From positions 1,054,001-1,118,000 of the forward strand of contig CAWCGU010000006.1 in NCBI GenBank assembly GCA_963795195.1: 64,000 nt of DNA, in the 5' to 3' direction. Positions 1 to 9,322 of the stretch are shown here, in pieces; within the stretch, counting starts at the first letter, position 1; each line of letters opens with the position of its first letter. The DNA comes from CAWCGU01 sp963795195 (lineage in GTDB: Bacteria > Actinomycetota > Thermoleophilia > Solirubrobacterales > 70-9). A model generated the notes under the pieces. That model had not been told where the DNA came from, searched no databases, and saw only the letters and a list, made by a program, of their open reading frames with translations. The translations under genes were made by a program, and so were the position numbers.

Positions 1-131
1 CTAAAGATCGGGTGCACGAATAAACGGGTCTTCAAGTCGACGTCGTCCGGGCAGGCATGAGCAGCCCGCCCTTCTGTTGGTCTGCCGCCCCGCGCAAACG
101 TTTCACGTTGCTTTCGGGAAGACTGCCATTC

Positions 132-1499
132 GTGGATCAACTCGAAACCGATGTCGCCGTCGTCGGAGCCGGCTTGGCGGGCCTCGCGGCCGCGCGAGCC
201 ATCGTTGCGGCAGGCCACGAGGCGATCGTGCTCGAGGCACGCGACACGGTCGGCGGACGCACGCTCAACGCGGACATCGGCGACGGGCAGGTCGTCGAGA
301 TCGGCGGGCAGTGGGTCGGCCCGACGCAGGAGCGGATCGCGGCGATGGCGGGTGAGCTCGGCGTCGAAACTTTTCCGACCAACACCAAGGGCGACAACCT
401 GCTGCTGATCAACGGCAGGCTGAAGCGCTACAGCGGAACGATCCCGAAGCTCGGGCCCCTGGTGCTGCTCGACGTGGCGAACGCCTTGCGAAAGCTCAAC
501 GGGCTGGCCTCGCGAATCGATCTCGAGGCACCCTGGGAGTCGCCCAATGCAGCAGAGCTCGACTCGATCAGCCTCGGCGCCTGGGTCCGGCGCAACGTGC
601 GAACCAGGGTCGCCAGGCGGCTGCTGCGAGTAGCCGTGCGCACTATCTGGGGCGCCGAGGCCGACGAGCTCTCGATGCTCCACGTCGCCTTCTACGTGCA
701 CTCGGGCGGCAGCTTCGAGCTGCTCACCGATGTCGAGGGCGGCGCCCAGCAGGACCGCTACGTCGGCGGCTCTCAGGCCGTCTCGCTGCGGGCGGCCGAG
801 GACCTCGGCGATCGGGTCCGCCTCTTAAGCCCGGTGCGATCGGTCCAACACGGGCCCGCCGGCGTGGCGCTGCGGGCCGGCGAGGTCGAGGTTCACGCCA
901 AGCGAGCCATTCTCACCATCCCCCCTCCCCTCGTTTCACGGATCGACTTCGAGCCGATGCTGCCGCCGGCACGCGCACAGCTCGCCCAGCGCATGCCCCA
1001 GGGCTGGCTGGTCAAGTGCACCGCGATCTACTCGAAGCCGTTCTGGCGGGACGACGGCCTGTCCGGGGAGGCGATGAACGAGGCGGGCCCGGTGACGATG
1101 ACGTTCGACAACACGCCGCCTTCCGGGTCTCCCGGCGCGCTCGTCGGCTTCGTCGGCGGAGCGGACGCCCGCGCCTTCGCCGAGCTCGGCAAGTCCGAAC
1201 GCCGCCAGGCGGTGCTCAGTTGCTTCGAGTCGCTGTTCGGCGCTAGCGCGAAGGCGGCGGAGCGCTACATCGAGCAGGACTGGGCCGCCGAGCCCTGGAT
1301 CGGCGGCGGCCCGGTCAGCAACTTCGCCCCCGGCGGGGTGACGGCCTCGGCTTCGGTGCTGCGGGAGCCTTTCGGGCCGATCCATTGGGCCGGAACGGAG
1401 ACCGCGACGGTCTGGAACGGCTATATGGACGGCGCCGTCAGCTCTGGGGAACGTGCGGCTGCTGAGGTGCTTGCAGCGTTCGGCAGCGAAACAACTTGA
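132..1499 (+). CDS. Flavin-dependent amine oxidase
   Basis: FAD-dependent amine oxidase of the monoamine/polyamine oxidase family, expected to oxidise an amine to the imine with O2. The N-terminal dinucleotide-binding motif VVGAGLAGLAAA is followed by the acidic ribose-binding stretch LEARDTVGGRT, and the C-terminus has the family signature HWAGTETATVWNGYMDGA that contacts FAD. Length (455 aa) is usual. The GTG at 132 (VDQLETDVAVVGAG) is preferred because homologues start close to the Rossmann strand. An in-frame ATG at 57 would add 25 poorly conserved residues. The 3' end overlaps the convergent cyclase gene by 62 bp. Substrate cannot be told from sequence; no signal peptide, so cytoplasmic. 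Confidence 0.88.
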   Translation: MDQLETDVAVVGAGLAGLAAARAIVAAGHEAIVLEARDTVGGRTLNADIGDGQVVEIGGQWVGPTQERIAAMAGELGVETFPTNTKGDNLLLINGRLKRYSGTIPKLGPLVLLDVANALRKLNGLASRIDLEAPWESPNAAELDSISLGAWVRRNVRTRVARRLLRVAVRTIWGAEADELSMLHVAFYVHSGGSFELLTDVEGGAQQDRYVGGSQAVSLRAAEDLGDRVRLLSPVRSVQHGPAGVALRAGEVEVHAKRAILTIPPPLVSRIDFEPMLPPARAQLAQRMPQGWLVKCTAIYSKPFWRDDGLSGEAMNEAGPVTMTFDNTPPSGSPGALVGFVGGADARAFAELGKSERRQAVLSCFESLFGASAKAAERYIEQDWAAEPWIGGGPVSNFAPGGVTASASVLREPFGPIHWAGTETATVWNGYMDGAVSSGERAAAEVLAAFGSETT

Positions 1500-2574
1500 C
1501 CTCGCTGCCGACCCCTTTCAGCCTGCGGGCGCCGGCGAAGGACCACGCATAGGACTCCTCGACAGCCTCCATCGTCGCCTCGTCGCAGAGCACGCTGCCG
1601 GGCCTGGCGACGCCGGTGATGCGGCTGGCGAGGTTGACCGGGTGGCCGTACCAGTCGCCGGCTCGCGGCAGCGCCAGTCCGCTGGCGACGCCGGCTCGCA
1701 GCTGGGGGAAGCCGTCCTCATCGTCAGCCCGCTCGACAAGCTCGACTGCCGCGTTGAGAAGCGGCTCCGTTTGCGAGGCGACCAGCATGGCCGCGTCGCC
1801 GAGCATCTTTACCAAGCGCACGGGCGCGCTTGCCACATCCGTGGCCAGCGCCGTGAGGCGGCCGGTGATCTCACCGAGCTCCTCCGGAGCGACACGCTCG
1901 CCCAGCTTCGTGAACCCGACCAGGTCGGCAAAGCAGACGCTGACCTCCTCCCCGGTCGTTGATGGGCCGTGCTTGAGTGCGTCGCCGGTGACCACCTCCC
2001 TGCGGATCTGGTCGCGGAGGTGAAGCCGATAGAGGTACTCGAGCGACTCCGACATCAGGGGTGTCATCACCCGGGCCACCTCCGCGAGCCGAAGCCCGAG
2101 GTCGTGCTCGGTGTCTCCTTTGCGCACGTAGGTCTCGATCGTCGAGCGCCTCGTTGCTGCGGCCAGGGTCGCCATCGACATCCCCAGCACCCGGCCCATT
2201 TCGTGGATCTGCTCGTCGGGCATGCCGGCATCGCGAAGCGAGGCGAGACGCCCGGCCGCTTTCATATCCGCCTCGGTCAGGACCGCCTCGCCAGCCCCGG
2301 GGACGGAGATGCCGTTGGCCCGATACTGGCGCTCGAGAAAGACGGCGTCGAGCCCGGCCTTCTCGGCCACCTGTTCGAGCGTGTAGCGTGCGCCGCTTCC
2401 TTCGAGGACCCGCTCGACCGGCAGCAGGGCAAGGCGATTAGCCCTGATGGCCGCCCTCAGCTCGTGGACGGAAACGCCGTCTGCAGCGAGGTGCGCAAGC
2501 AGCTCCAGCCGCGCCTTCCTCGCTTCGCCTTGGGTCTGACCAAGGAGCCCCTCGGCATCGAAGTCGATGCTCAA
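1438..2574 (-). CDS. Class III adenylate/guanylate cyclase with N-terminal regulatory domain
   Basis: Soluble class III nucleotide cyclase, probably making cAMP. The C-terminal half (about residues 205-370) has FADLVGFTKLGE with the metal-binding Asp, the KMLGDAAML segment and the NLASRITGVARPGSVLC motif. The N-terminal ~190 residues are helical and resemble the autoinhibitory, pH-responsive domain of mycobacterial Rv1264-type cyclases; that match is by eye. A TTG start lies 2 nt after the stop of the upstream membrane-protein gene, so translation is probably coupled. It is the last gene of a minus-strand operon with the gamma-glutamyltransferase. The substrate-specifying residues were not checked, so ATP preference is assumed. 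Confidence 0.85.
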   Translation of the reverse strand: MSIDFDAEGLLGQTQGEARKARLELLAHLAADGVSVHELRAAIRANRLALLPVERVLEGSGARYTLEQVAEKAGLDAVFLERQYRANGISVPGAGEAVLTEADMKAAGRLASLRDAGMPDEQIHEMGRVLGMSMATLAAATRRSTIETYVRKGDTEHDLGLRLAEVARVMTPLMSESLEYLYRLHLRDQIRREVVTGDALKHGPSTTGEEVSVCFADLVGFTKLGERVAPEELGEITGRLTALATDVASAPVRLVKMLGDAAMLVASQTEPLLNAAVELVERADDEDGFPQLRAGVASGLALPRAGDWYGHPVNLASRITGVARPGSVLCDEATMEAVEESYAWSFAGARRLKGVGSEVKLFRCRTLQAPQQPHVPQS

Positions 2575-2576
2575 GC

Positions 2577-3932
2577 TCAGCCGCCTTCGTCCGCGCCGGC
2601 TTGAGCGATCATCGCGCCAGCCCGGGTTAAAAAAGCGTCGATGCTCTCTGCGGTTCGCAGCAGGTTGCCAGCAAACGGCTCCCAGACAGCGAGCTCGCGG
2701 CCGGCTTGGGAAGCGCCGGCCTGCTCAGATCCTGCGGCGCAGCGCTCGGCGGTACCGTCCGGCAGGTCGCCGCTTCCCGGGATCTCAACGACGAGCACAT
2801 CCGAGGCGAAGGGCCGCCCCTCTTCGAGCGTGAAGGCGATCTGCTCGCCGCGCGAGAACATCTGGGCGTCGTCGGCGCAGAAGGCGAGCTCGCACGGCAG
2901 GGAGCGCCCGTCGGGAAGGGCGACGGTGGCGCCCATCACGTGCTGCGCCACGCCGGGCAGCGACAGACCGCGGTGGGCTGCGTGGAAGCGCCGCCGGTCC
3001 TCGATCGTGAAGCCGCGCGAGCGCGCGTACTCGTGGACGAAGGCCTCGAGCCCGACCCGTGATGCGCGGCGGTTCGCGGCCTGCGCCCGGAAGAGCAGGA
3101 AGAGCAGCGCACCGAGGCCGAGGCCCACCGCGAAAGCGATCGCCCGGCCACCGATTCCGAGCGGGACAGAGGCCGCCACTGCGGCACCCAGCCCGGTGCA
3201 GATCACGAAGGCGAGCAGGGCCTTGGCCCAGCCGACGATGCCGGCGCCGAGTTCCCGTGCGTAGGCCGCGATCGACAGCTGAACCGACGACGGTGGCTGG
3301 TCCCAGGTGACCCTGCCGATCTGCTTGCGGAGCTTCTCCTCAAGCTCGCGGTCGCCCTCGTAGGACTCGGAGACCCCCTCCTCGAGTGACTCCTCCGAGA
3401 GCCGCCCGGCGATCCGCTGCGCCGCCTCGCAGAGCGCGTCGAGCTCGGATTCATCCTCGAGGCGCCGGGGGACAGCGACACAGAGGTGGGCCTCGTTGAG
3501 CTCGAAGCTGATATCGCCGGGAGCACGGTCGGAGAGCCATGTGATGAACGATGGCGAGAACACCTGGAAGACCCAACCCGTGCGCTGCGCCTCAATCACC
3601 TCGAGGCTGAAGGCATCGTTGAAGCGGTTCGACTCGAGCTCCTGCTCATGCCAGCCACCGACATGCTCGAGCTTGCGATACGAGCGATCGACGCTGACGG
3701 CACGGCTGCGACACGACAGCGCCCGCACGTAACCGCTTGTCTCGGGAACGCTCGTGATTACCGCCGTGAGCCGCCCGTGATGGGCGATAGTCCCGATCAG
3801 GCCGCCGGGAAGCTCCCCCGAAAAGGCGCTTGAATCGTCGCCGCCGCCCTCGAGCAGCGGCGTCACCGCGCGCAGGCGCTCAGTCGCCGCCGTCAGGCCG
3901 CGCGCCTCCGAGTATTCAGCCAGAGCACTCAT
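2577..3932 (-). CDS. Membrane protein of unknown function, operon with ggt and cyclase
   Basis: Not recognised. The 451-residue protein has a soluble N-terminal ~225 residues, a hydrophobic hairpin at about 235-285 (IVGWAKALLAFVICTGLG and AIAFAVGLGLGALLFLLF) and a soluble C-terminal ~165 residues ending in an Ala/Glu-rich tail. Both soluble parts would lie on the same side, most likely the cytoplasm, since there is no signal peptide. The start overlaps the ggt stop by 4 bp (ATGA) and the stop is 2 nt from the cyclase start, so all three are likely co-translated. The N-terminal region looks like a domain measuring differences between two states (cytosolic sensor or scaffold), but this is only an impression. 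Confidence 0.72.
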   Translation of the reverse strand: MSALAEYSEARGLTAATERLRAVTPLLEGGGDDSSAFSGELPGGLIGTIAHHGRLTAVITSVPETSGYVRALSCRSRAVSVDRSYRKLEHVGGWHEQELESNRFNDAFSLEVIEAQRTGWVFQVFSPSFITWLSDRAPGDISFELNEAHLCVAVPRRLEDESELDALCEAAQRIAGRLSEESLEEGVSESYEGDRELEEKLRKQIGRVTWDQPPSSVQLSIAAYARELGAGIVGWAKALLAFVICTGLGAAVAASVPLGIGGRAIAFAVGLGLGALLFLLFRAQAANRRASRVGLEAFVHEYARSRGFTIEDRRRFHAAHRGLSLPGVAQHVMGATVALPDGRSLPCELAFCADDAQMFSRGEQIAFTLEEGRPFASDVLVVEIPGSGDLPDGTAERCAAGSEQAGASQAGRELAVWEPFAGNLLRTAESIDAFLTRAGAMIAQAGADEGG

Positions 3933-5425
3933 GCGTACGCCACCGCCCCACCCCGGCGCGGGTCGCCGCCGCCGCTGAGCTCGCCGCTCTGCGGATCCCG
4001 CTTGACGGCGTGGACGCCGCCGAAAAAGACGTTCTGGCCCGGCCAGCGGATTACCTCGTAGTTCTCGGCCAGGCGCTCGAGCGCCGCCTCGTCGATGCCG
4101 GGCTCGGCGTTGAGCACCCGGCCCTCGAGGTGCATGCGCGCCGATTCGACCGCCTCCTGGGCTTCAAGCCCTTCGTCGAACATACGGATGATCGCCTGCA
4201 GGATCGCTGAGCGGATGCGGTTCGACCCGCCGCTGCCGAGCCCGGCCTCCAGCCGGCCGTCGTTGAGGATCACCGTAGGCGACATCATCGACGGCAGCCG
4301 CACTCCCTCGGGATGCTTGTGGAAACCGAGCGGGTTGAGGTCCTCCTCGCCGAGCATGTTGTTGACGTGGACGCCGGTCCCCGGGACGATCAGCCCGCTG
4401 CCCGTGCCGTTCGAGCAGGTGACGCTCGCACAGCGGCCCTCGGCGTCAACCGCCGTGACATGAGTGGTCGAGCCGAGCCGGTTCGCCGTGAGGAAGCGCT
4501 CCACGAAGCCGTCCTCGTAGAGGCCGGCGAGGAACTCGCTCGTGCGAGCCGACTGCGCGGCGTCCATCGCGGCGGCGATGTCCTCGACCTCACAGCTCCC
4601 GCGGCGGTCCAGAAAGTCGAAGGCATAGGCGATCAGCACGCCGCCCGATGACGGCGGCGGGTTGGTCAACACCTCGCGCCCGTGGAAGTGGGCCCGCACC
4701 GGCTCACGCACGATCGGTTCATAGGCGGCGAGATCGGCGCCGGTCAGCGTGCCTCCGCGCTCGAGCACCCAGCCCGCCAGGCGTTCGGCGATCTCTCCCT
4801 GGTAAAACGGCTCCGAGCCCTCCTCGGCAAATAGCTCGAGCGCCGAGGCGAGGTCGTCGAAACGGAAGGTGTCCCCCTCGCCGAGGATTTTTCCCTCGGG
4901 CGCGTAGAGTGCGGCGCCCTCGTCGCTGAAGGTCAGGATCGGATCGAGGATCTTGAAGAAATAGGCCTGCTGCGGGGAAACTTCGACGCCATCGCGGGCA
5001 GCCCGCACGGCCGCTTCGATCAACTCGCGCAGGGGCCGGCTCCCAAAGCGCTCCAGCGCGAGCTCGAGACCGGCAGGGGTGCCTGGCACTCCACACGAGG
5101 CGGCGCCGATGTAGAAGATCTGCGGTTCGGTGTCAGCCGTGAAGTGAACAGAAATCGGAATCAGCTCGGAGCGGCGCTCGACTTCGCCGCGACCAGGGAC
5201 CTCGACGAAGAAGTCGATCAGCTCCGCTTCACCGCTCGGTGGCTGGATGAGCATGTAGCCGCCGGCGCCCAGGCCGGTCAGCGGGCTCTCGGTCGCGAAC
5301 GAGGTCAAAACCGCCGCAACCGCGGCGTCAACGGCGTTTCCGCCCGAGCGCAGAACCTCGGCCCCCGCTTCGGCGGTCAGCGGATGTCCGGCTGCGACGG
5401 CGCCGGTGTGGGGTCCCTTGCTCAC
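3929..5425 (-). CDS. ggt: Gamma-glutamyltransferase (Ntn hydrolase)
   Basis: Gamma-glutamyltranspeptidase: cleaves the gamma-glutamyl bond of glutathione-like or other gamma-glutamyl compounds. It is made as a proenzyme that self-cleaves before the catalytic Thr, here the first Thr of STTHVTAVDAEG (about residue 320). Supporting motifs are GGNAVDAAVAA near the N-terminus, NPPPSSGGVLIAYA before the cleavage site and LGSGGSNRI near the C-terminus. The GTG at 5425 (VSKGPHTGAVAAGHP) is the natural start. The frame stays open 72 codons further upstream but those codons overlap the 3' end of ftsZ and read as low-complexity sequence. No signal peptide is seen, unlike many secreted family members. 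First gene of a three-gene operon. Confidence 0.88.
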   Translation of the reverse strand: MSKGPHTGAVAAGHPLTAEAGAEVLRSGGNAVDAAVAAVLTSFATESPLTGLGAGGYMLIQPPSGEAELIDFFVEVPGRGEVERRSELIPISVHFTADTEPQIFYIGAASCGVPGTPAGLELALERFGSRPLRELIEAAVRAARDGVEVSPQQAYFFKILDPILTFSDEGAALYAPEGKILGEGDTFRFDDLASALELFAEEGSEPFYQGEIAERLAGWVLERGGTLTGADLAAYEPIVREPVRAHFHGREVLTNPPPSSGGVLIAYAFDFLDRRGSCEVEDIAAAMDAAQSARTSEFLAGLYEDGFVERFLTANRLGSTTHVTAVDAEGRCASVTCSNGTGSGLIVPGTGVHVNNMLGEEDLNPLGFHKHPEGVRLPSMMSPTVILNDGRLEAGLGSGGSNRIRSAILQAIIRMFDEGLEAQEAVESARMHLEGRVLNAEPGIDEAALERLAENYEVIRWPGQNVFFGGVHAVKRDPQSGELSGGGDPRRGGAVAYA

Positions 5426-5471
5426 GCCGCGATTCTCGCGCTCCGAGCGGCGTGGCGCTGGGCCGTCCGAG

Positions 5472-7097
5472 CTACTTGCCCGGCACGAACTCCGGAACGT
5501 CGATCGCCAGGTCGCGGGGGCGCCCCTGGGGATCGGGGGTGCCGGCGCCGACCGTGCGCTCGCGGGTTTTGCGCCCAGAGGGCCGCACGACGTCGCGTTG
5601 CAGATTGGCCGAGCTGCCGTCACGGCGTCGACCATGGGCATCGAAGCGGGTGGCGATCACCGTGACCCAGACCTGCTCGGTCAGATCCTGGTCGATGTTG
5701 GCGCCGAAGATGATGTTGGCGTCGGGGTGGGCGGCTTCCTGGACCACCCGCGCTGCCTCTGAGATCTCGACCAGGGAGAGGTCCGGTCCGCCGGTGATCG
5801 AGAGCAGGATCGAGCGGGCGCCGTCGACCGAGGTCTCCAGCAACGGCGAGGAAACTGCACGCTCCGCCGCGTAGACGGCACGGTTGTCCCCCGTGCCCAT
5901 GCCGATTCCGAGCAGCGCCTGGCCGGCGTCGCGCATGGTCGTGCGCACATCCGCGAAGTCGAGGTTGATCAGGCCAGGCAGCGTCACCAGCTCGGAGATG
6001 CCCTGGACGCCCTGGCGCAGCACGTCGTCGGCGACGCGGAACGCCTCGACCATGGTCGTGTTACGGGCCAGCACGCTCAGCAGCTTCTCGTTCGGGATCA
6101 CGATCAGGGTGTCGACCTCGTCGGCGAGCGCCTGGATGCCGGCGTCGGACTGCTTGAGCCGCAGGGAGCCCTCGAAGCCGAACGGCTTGGTGACGATGCC
6201 GACGGTCAGCGCTCCGACCTCACGCGCCAGACGCGCCAGCACGGGCGCCGCGCCGGTGCCGGTGCCTCCGCCGGTGCCGGCGGTGATGAAGACCAGGTCC
6301 GCGCCCTTGAGCAGGCGCTTGATCCGGTCCTGCTCCTCGAAGGCTGCCTGGAAGCCCACCTTGGGGTCAGACCCCGAGCCAAGCCCGCGGGTCAGGCTGG
6401 CGCCGATGTGGACGGTGACGTCGGCCATCGTCTGCTGCAGCGACTGCAGGTCTGTGTTGACGGCCAGGAACTCGACACCGGGGATGTGGGCCTCGACCAT
6501 GCGGTTGACGGCGTTGACGCCGGCGCCGCCGACGCCGACGACCCGGATGACCGGCGTATGCACGGTCGCGGGAACGCGGCGACGCTGCGCGCCGTCGTCG
6601 CGGCCGTACATCGGCCCGTCGGGCTCGTCGTGTGTGTCGCTGAAGATCGACTTGAGGCGCTCGGAGGGCTCCCGGCGGGTCTCCGCCTCGGTCGGGCGGT
6701 AGGCGCGGACGTCTTCGTCGCGGTCGAGCGCATCCTGCTCGAAGGCAGGGCGGGTGGGCGCAGCGCGCGCCGGCTCCGGGACCGACCGCGGCGCATCGGT
6801 TTCCTGGTCGAAGAACGCGGATGACTCCTCCGCGGCAGGCGCGGCGGGTTCGGGAGGCTGGGTCGACTGGGGCGGCGGGCCGACCACGGTTTCCTCTCTC
6901 TGGAAGACCTCCGTTTCGAGATCCTCGCCACGACCGACCGAGCCGAACTCGTTGGTCTCGGGATCGTCGGATCGCGAAGCTTCAGGCGCCTGGGGCGCCG
7001 GCTCTTCGGCGGCCTCGTCCTCGGGACGGGTCGTCGAGCGGAAGAGGTCTGCGAGCGGACCTTCCCGCATGCTGGCGCGCTTGTTACGACGTGCCAT
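5472..7097 (-). CDS. ftsZ: Cell division GTPase FtsZ with long N-terminal extension
   Basis: Tubulin-like GTPase that polymerises into the division ring. The GTPase domain starts only at about residue 184 (VIRVVGVGGAGVNAVNRM), followed by the tubulin signature AGTGGGTGTGAAPV and the catalytic T7 loop INLDFADVRTT. The C-terminus has a short linker ending in AIDVPEFVPG, a good match to the conserved tail that binds FtsA/SepF-type partners. All active-site parts are present, so it should be functional. The odd feature is the ~180-residue acidic, Pro/Glu-rich, probably disordered N-terminus; ordinary FtsZ has about 10 residues there. It overlaps the upstream parA-like gene by 14 bp, not a dcw cluster neighbour. 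Confidence 0.93.
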   Translation of the reverse strand: MARRNKRASMREGPLADLFRSTTRPEDEAAEEPAPQAPEASRSDDPETNEFGSVGRGEDLETEVFQREETVVGPPPQSTQPPEPAAPAAEESSAFFDQETDAPRSVPEPARAAPTRPAFEQDALDRDEDVRAYRPTEAETRREPSERLKSIFSDTHDEPDGPMYGRDDGAQRRRVPATVHTPVIRVVGVGGAGVNAVNRMVEAHIPGVEFLAVNTDLQSLQQTMADVTVHIGASLTRGLGSGSDPKVGFQAAFEEQDRIKRLLKGADLVFITAGTGGGTGTGAAPVLARLAREVGALTVGIVTKPFGFEGSLRLKQSDAGIQALADEVDTLIVIPNEKLLSVLARNTTMVEAFRVADDVLRQGVQGISELVTLPGLINLDFADVRTTMRDAGQALLGIGMGTGDNRAVYAAERAVSSPLLETSVDGARSILLSITGGPDLSLVEISEAARVVQEAAHPDANIIFGANIDQDLTEQVWVTVIATRFDAHGRRRDGSSANLQRDVVRPSGRKTRERTVGAGTPDPQGRPRDLAIDVPEFVPGK

Positions 7098-8301
7098 GAG
7101 TCAGCACCTCTTCAGCCAGCTCGCGGTAGTAACGCGCTGCATTGCTCCCAGGATCGTACTTCAGCACGGAGGCGCCCCGGACGGGTGCCTCAGCGAACTT
7201 GACTGCCTTCTTGATGCGTGACTTGAAGACGAGCTCTCCGAAGTTCTCCTCGAGGATCTCGACTGCCTCCTTGGCGTGAACGGTCCGCGAGTCGAGCATC
7301 GTCGGCAGGATGCCCTCGATCTCGACGCCCGGGTTGAGGTTCTCGCGAATCATCTCGAGCGTCCCCTGAAGCTGAACCAGGCCACGCATCGACAGATACT
7401 CGCACTGGACGGGCACGATCACCTTGTCCGAAGCCGTCAGGGCGTTGATCGTCAGCAGCCCGAGGCTGGGGGGCGTGTCGATGCAGATGAAGTCGTATTC
7501 GTCGCGCATCGGCGCGATTGCCTTCTCGAGGGAGCGCTCGCGGCCGATCATCGTGCTCATCGCGATCTCGGCGCCGGCGAGATCGATCGAGGCAACCGCG
7601 ATATCGATCTCACGGTGCTGGATGATCTCCTTGATCGGCATCTTGTCGACGAGGACGTCATACATCGACTTCTCGACCCGGTCGGGGTCGATTCCCTGGC
7701 TCATAGTCAAGTTGCCCTGAGGGTCGAGGTCGATGCAGAGCACCTTGTGCCCTGATTCAGCGAACGCGACGGCCAGATTGAGCGTCGTCGTCGTCTTGGC
7801 GACGCCGCCCTTCTGGTTGGCGAACGAAATCACCTTGGCGCGCGAGGTCTTCGGCGCGTCCTCCTCGGGAGTGCCGCTGAAGGGGTTGCGACGGCGTACC
7901 GGGGCAAGCGCCTGCTCGTAGCTGATCCGGTCGTCGTCCTCGACACTGGAAGCCTCGTCGACGGCCGGCTCGGGAGCCGCCTTGACCTCGGCCGCGGGGG
8001 CGGGCGCGGGGGCCGCGGCGAGCTCGGCGGCCGCGCGCTCCTTGACCATCTCGACACGCTCGAGCACCTTCTCGATCGGCTCTTCGCTGAGCTCTTCGAG
8101 CTTCGGCTCCTCGGCGACCCTTGCGAGCTTGATCTCCTCGGCGCCCGGTTCAGGCGGTTGCGGCGCGGCGCCGTTTGAGTTGGCGACCGGCGGCGGCTGG
8201 GGTGGTGTGACGTTCATCGGCTTTCGCTCCTCGACAGGCGGCTTGGGGCGCTGTGGAAAGCGCTCGGGGCGCGTCTGGTGAGATCGGTTGAAGAGACCCA
8301 T
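7084..8301 (-). CDS. parA: ParA/Soj-family partition ATPase with disordered N-terminus
   Basis: ParA/MinD-superfamily ATPase. The catalytic domain begins near residue 155 with the deviant Walker A FANQKGGVAKTTTTLN; Walker A' LCIDLDPQGNLT and Walker B FICIDTPPSLGLLTINAL follow. These residues are typical of chromosome-partition ParA/Soj, but no parB-like gene is adjacent. The first ~150 residues are Pro/Ala/Glu-rich and look unstructured or coiled. The gene's end overlaps the start of ftsZ, so the two are translationally coupled. This suggests a role in placing or timing the FtsZ ring (MipZ-like, by analogy only) rather than, or in addition to, DNA partition. Confidence 0.88.
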   Translation of the reverse strand: MGLFNRSHQTRPERFPQRPKPPVEERKPMNVTPPQPPPVANSNGAAPQPPEPGAEEIKLARVAEEPKLEELSEEPIEKVLERVEMVKERAAAELAAAPAPAPAAEVKAAPEPAVDEASSVEDDDRISYEQALAPVRRRNPFSGTPEEDAPKTSRAKVISFANQKGGVAKTTTTLNLAVAFAESGHKVLCIDLDPQGNLTMSQGIDPDRVEKSMYDVLVDKMPIKEIIQHREIDIAVASIDLAGAEIAMSTMIGRERSLEKAIAPMRDEYDFICIDTPPSLGLLTINALTASDKVIVPVQCEYLSMRGLVQLQGTLEMIRENLNPGVEIEGILPTMLDSRTVHAKEAVEILEENFGELVFKSRIKKAVKFAEAPVRGASVLKYDPGSNAARYYRELAEEVLTHGTS

Positions 8302-8383
8302 TGCTCGCGTTTATTCGCACGAACGGTGGTGTTTCCTTCCGTCCGAGCCGCATGCAAGCGCGATCTCTTGCCAGAATCGACCG
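8302..8383. promoter_or_regulatory. Divergent intergenic region parA/arsA-like
   Basis: Eighty-two bases between divergent genes that must hold both promoters. It contains the AT-rich 10-mer CGTTTATTCG (8308-8317), which also occurs inverted at 17-26. I see no convincing -35/-10 pair. Confidence 0.3.
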
Positions 8384-9322
8384 ATGCGCGACCTGCTCGA
8401 CAAGCGGCTGGTCTTCGTCACCGGCAAGGGAGGCGTGGGCAAATCGACCGTGGCACTGGCCCTCGGGCTGGCTGCTGCGCGCCAGGGAAAGAGGACGATT
8501 CTCTGCGAAGTCTCCGCGCAGGAGCACACCTCGCGGGTGCTGCACCGCGCCGAAGTCGGCTTCCACGAGGTCGAGATCGAGGACAACCTCTGGGCGATGT
8601 CGATCGACCCGGACGAGTCGATGAGGGAGTACGTGCTGCTTCAGCTCAAGGTCAAGGCGATGCGCGACATGCTGTTTCGCTCGAAGATCTTCACCTACCT
8701 CGCCGCCGCCACCCCAGGGCTGCGAGAGCTGGTCACGATCGGAAAGATCTGGGAGCTCGCGCAGCCCGATCGCAAAGTCAAGGACGGACACAACTTCGAC
8801 CTGGTGGTCGTCGATGCGCCGGCCACGGGCCATGGGATCGGCTTCCTGCAGACCCCCCGGACCTTCGCGAAGATCGCCCGGGTCGGGCCGATCAAGGCGC
8901 AGGCCGAGACGCTCGACACCTTCATCTGCAACCACCGCAAGACCGGCGTTGCGATCGTGGCGCTCCCGGAGGAGATGCCGGTCAATGAGACAGGACTGCT
9001 CGAAAACGAGCTCGTCGACGAGATCGGGATCTCGGTCGACCGTGTCTACATGAACGGCCTCTACCCCGAGCGCTTCACCGGTGAGGAGGCGGAACGGCTT
9101 GCCGCGACCGCAGGCGAGAATGGCGCAAACGGGAACGGGAACGGCGCCGCCCTGGCGGCGATCCGCGCCGCAAGCTCACAGTCTCACCGTGCCGAGATGC
9201 AGCGTGGACAACTCGCCCGGCTGCGTGAGATGGTCACGGCCCCGATCAGCACGCTGCCGTTCATCTTCGAGCCGGACCTCGGCCCGGCACAGATGGATGG
9301 ACTCGCGGAGCTGGTCGCATGA
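8384..9322 (+). CDS. ArsA/GET3-family ATPase, first of a pair
   Basis: Soluble P-loop ATPase of the ArsA/GET3 group. Walker A is VTGKGGVGKSTVALALG near the N-terminus and VVVDAPATGHGIGFLQTP contains the switch/Walker B aspartate. The ATG at 8384 is chosen because it gives the usual MRDLLDKRLVFVTGKGG beginning; 32 extra in-frame codons upstream lie in the promoter region. It ends in a 4-bp ATGA overlap with a second ArsA-like gene. This tandem arrangement matches the actinobacterial pair Rv3679-Rv3680 of Mycobacterium tuberculosis, linked to tolerance of metabolic and nitrosative stress. Whether the substrate is an ion, a metabolite or a tail-anchored protein is unknown. Confidence 0.87.
   Translation: MRDLLDKRLVFVTGKGGVGKSTVALALGLAAARQGKRTILCEVSAQEHTSRVLHRAEVGFHEVEIEDNLWAMSIDPDESMREYVLLQLKVKAMRDMLFRSKIFTYLAAATPGLRELVTIGKIWELAQPDRKVKDGHNFDLVVVDAPATGHGIGFLQTPRTFAKIARVGPIKAQAETLDTFICNHRKTGVAIVALPEEMPVNETGLLENELVDEIGISVDRVYMNGLYPERFTGEEAERLAATAGENGANGNGNGAALAAIRAASSQSHRAEMQRGQLARLREMVTAPISTLPFIFEPDLGPAQMDGLAELVA

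Noticed and set aside
5426..5641. 72-codon N-terminal extension of gamma-glutamyltransferase
   Set aside because: It overlaps ftsZ, reads as Arg/Ser/Pro-rich noise and precedes the normal family start.
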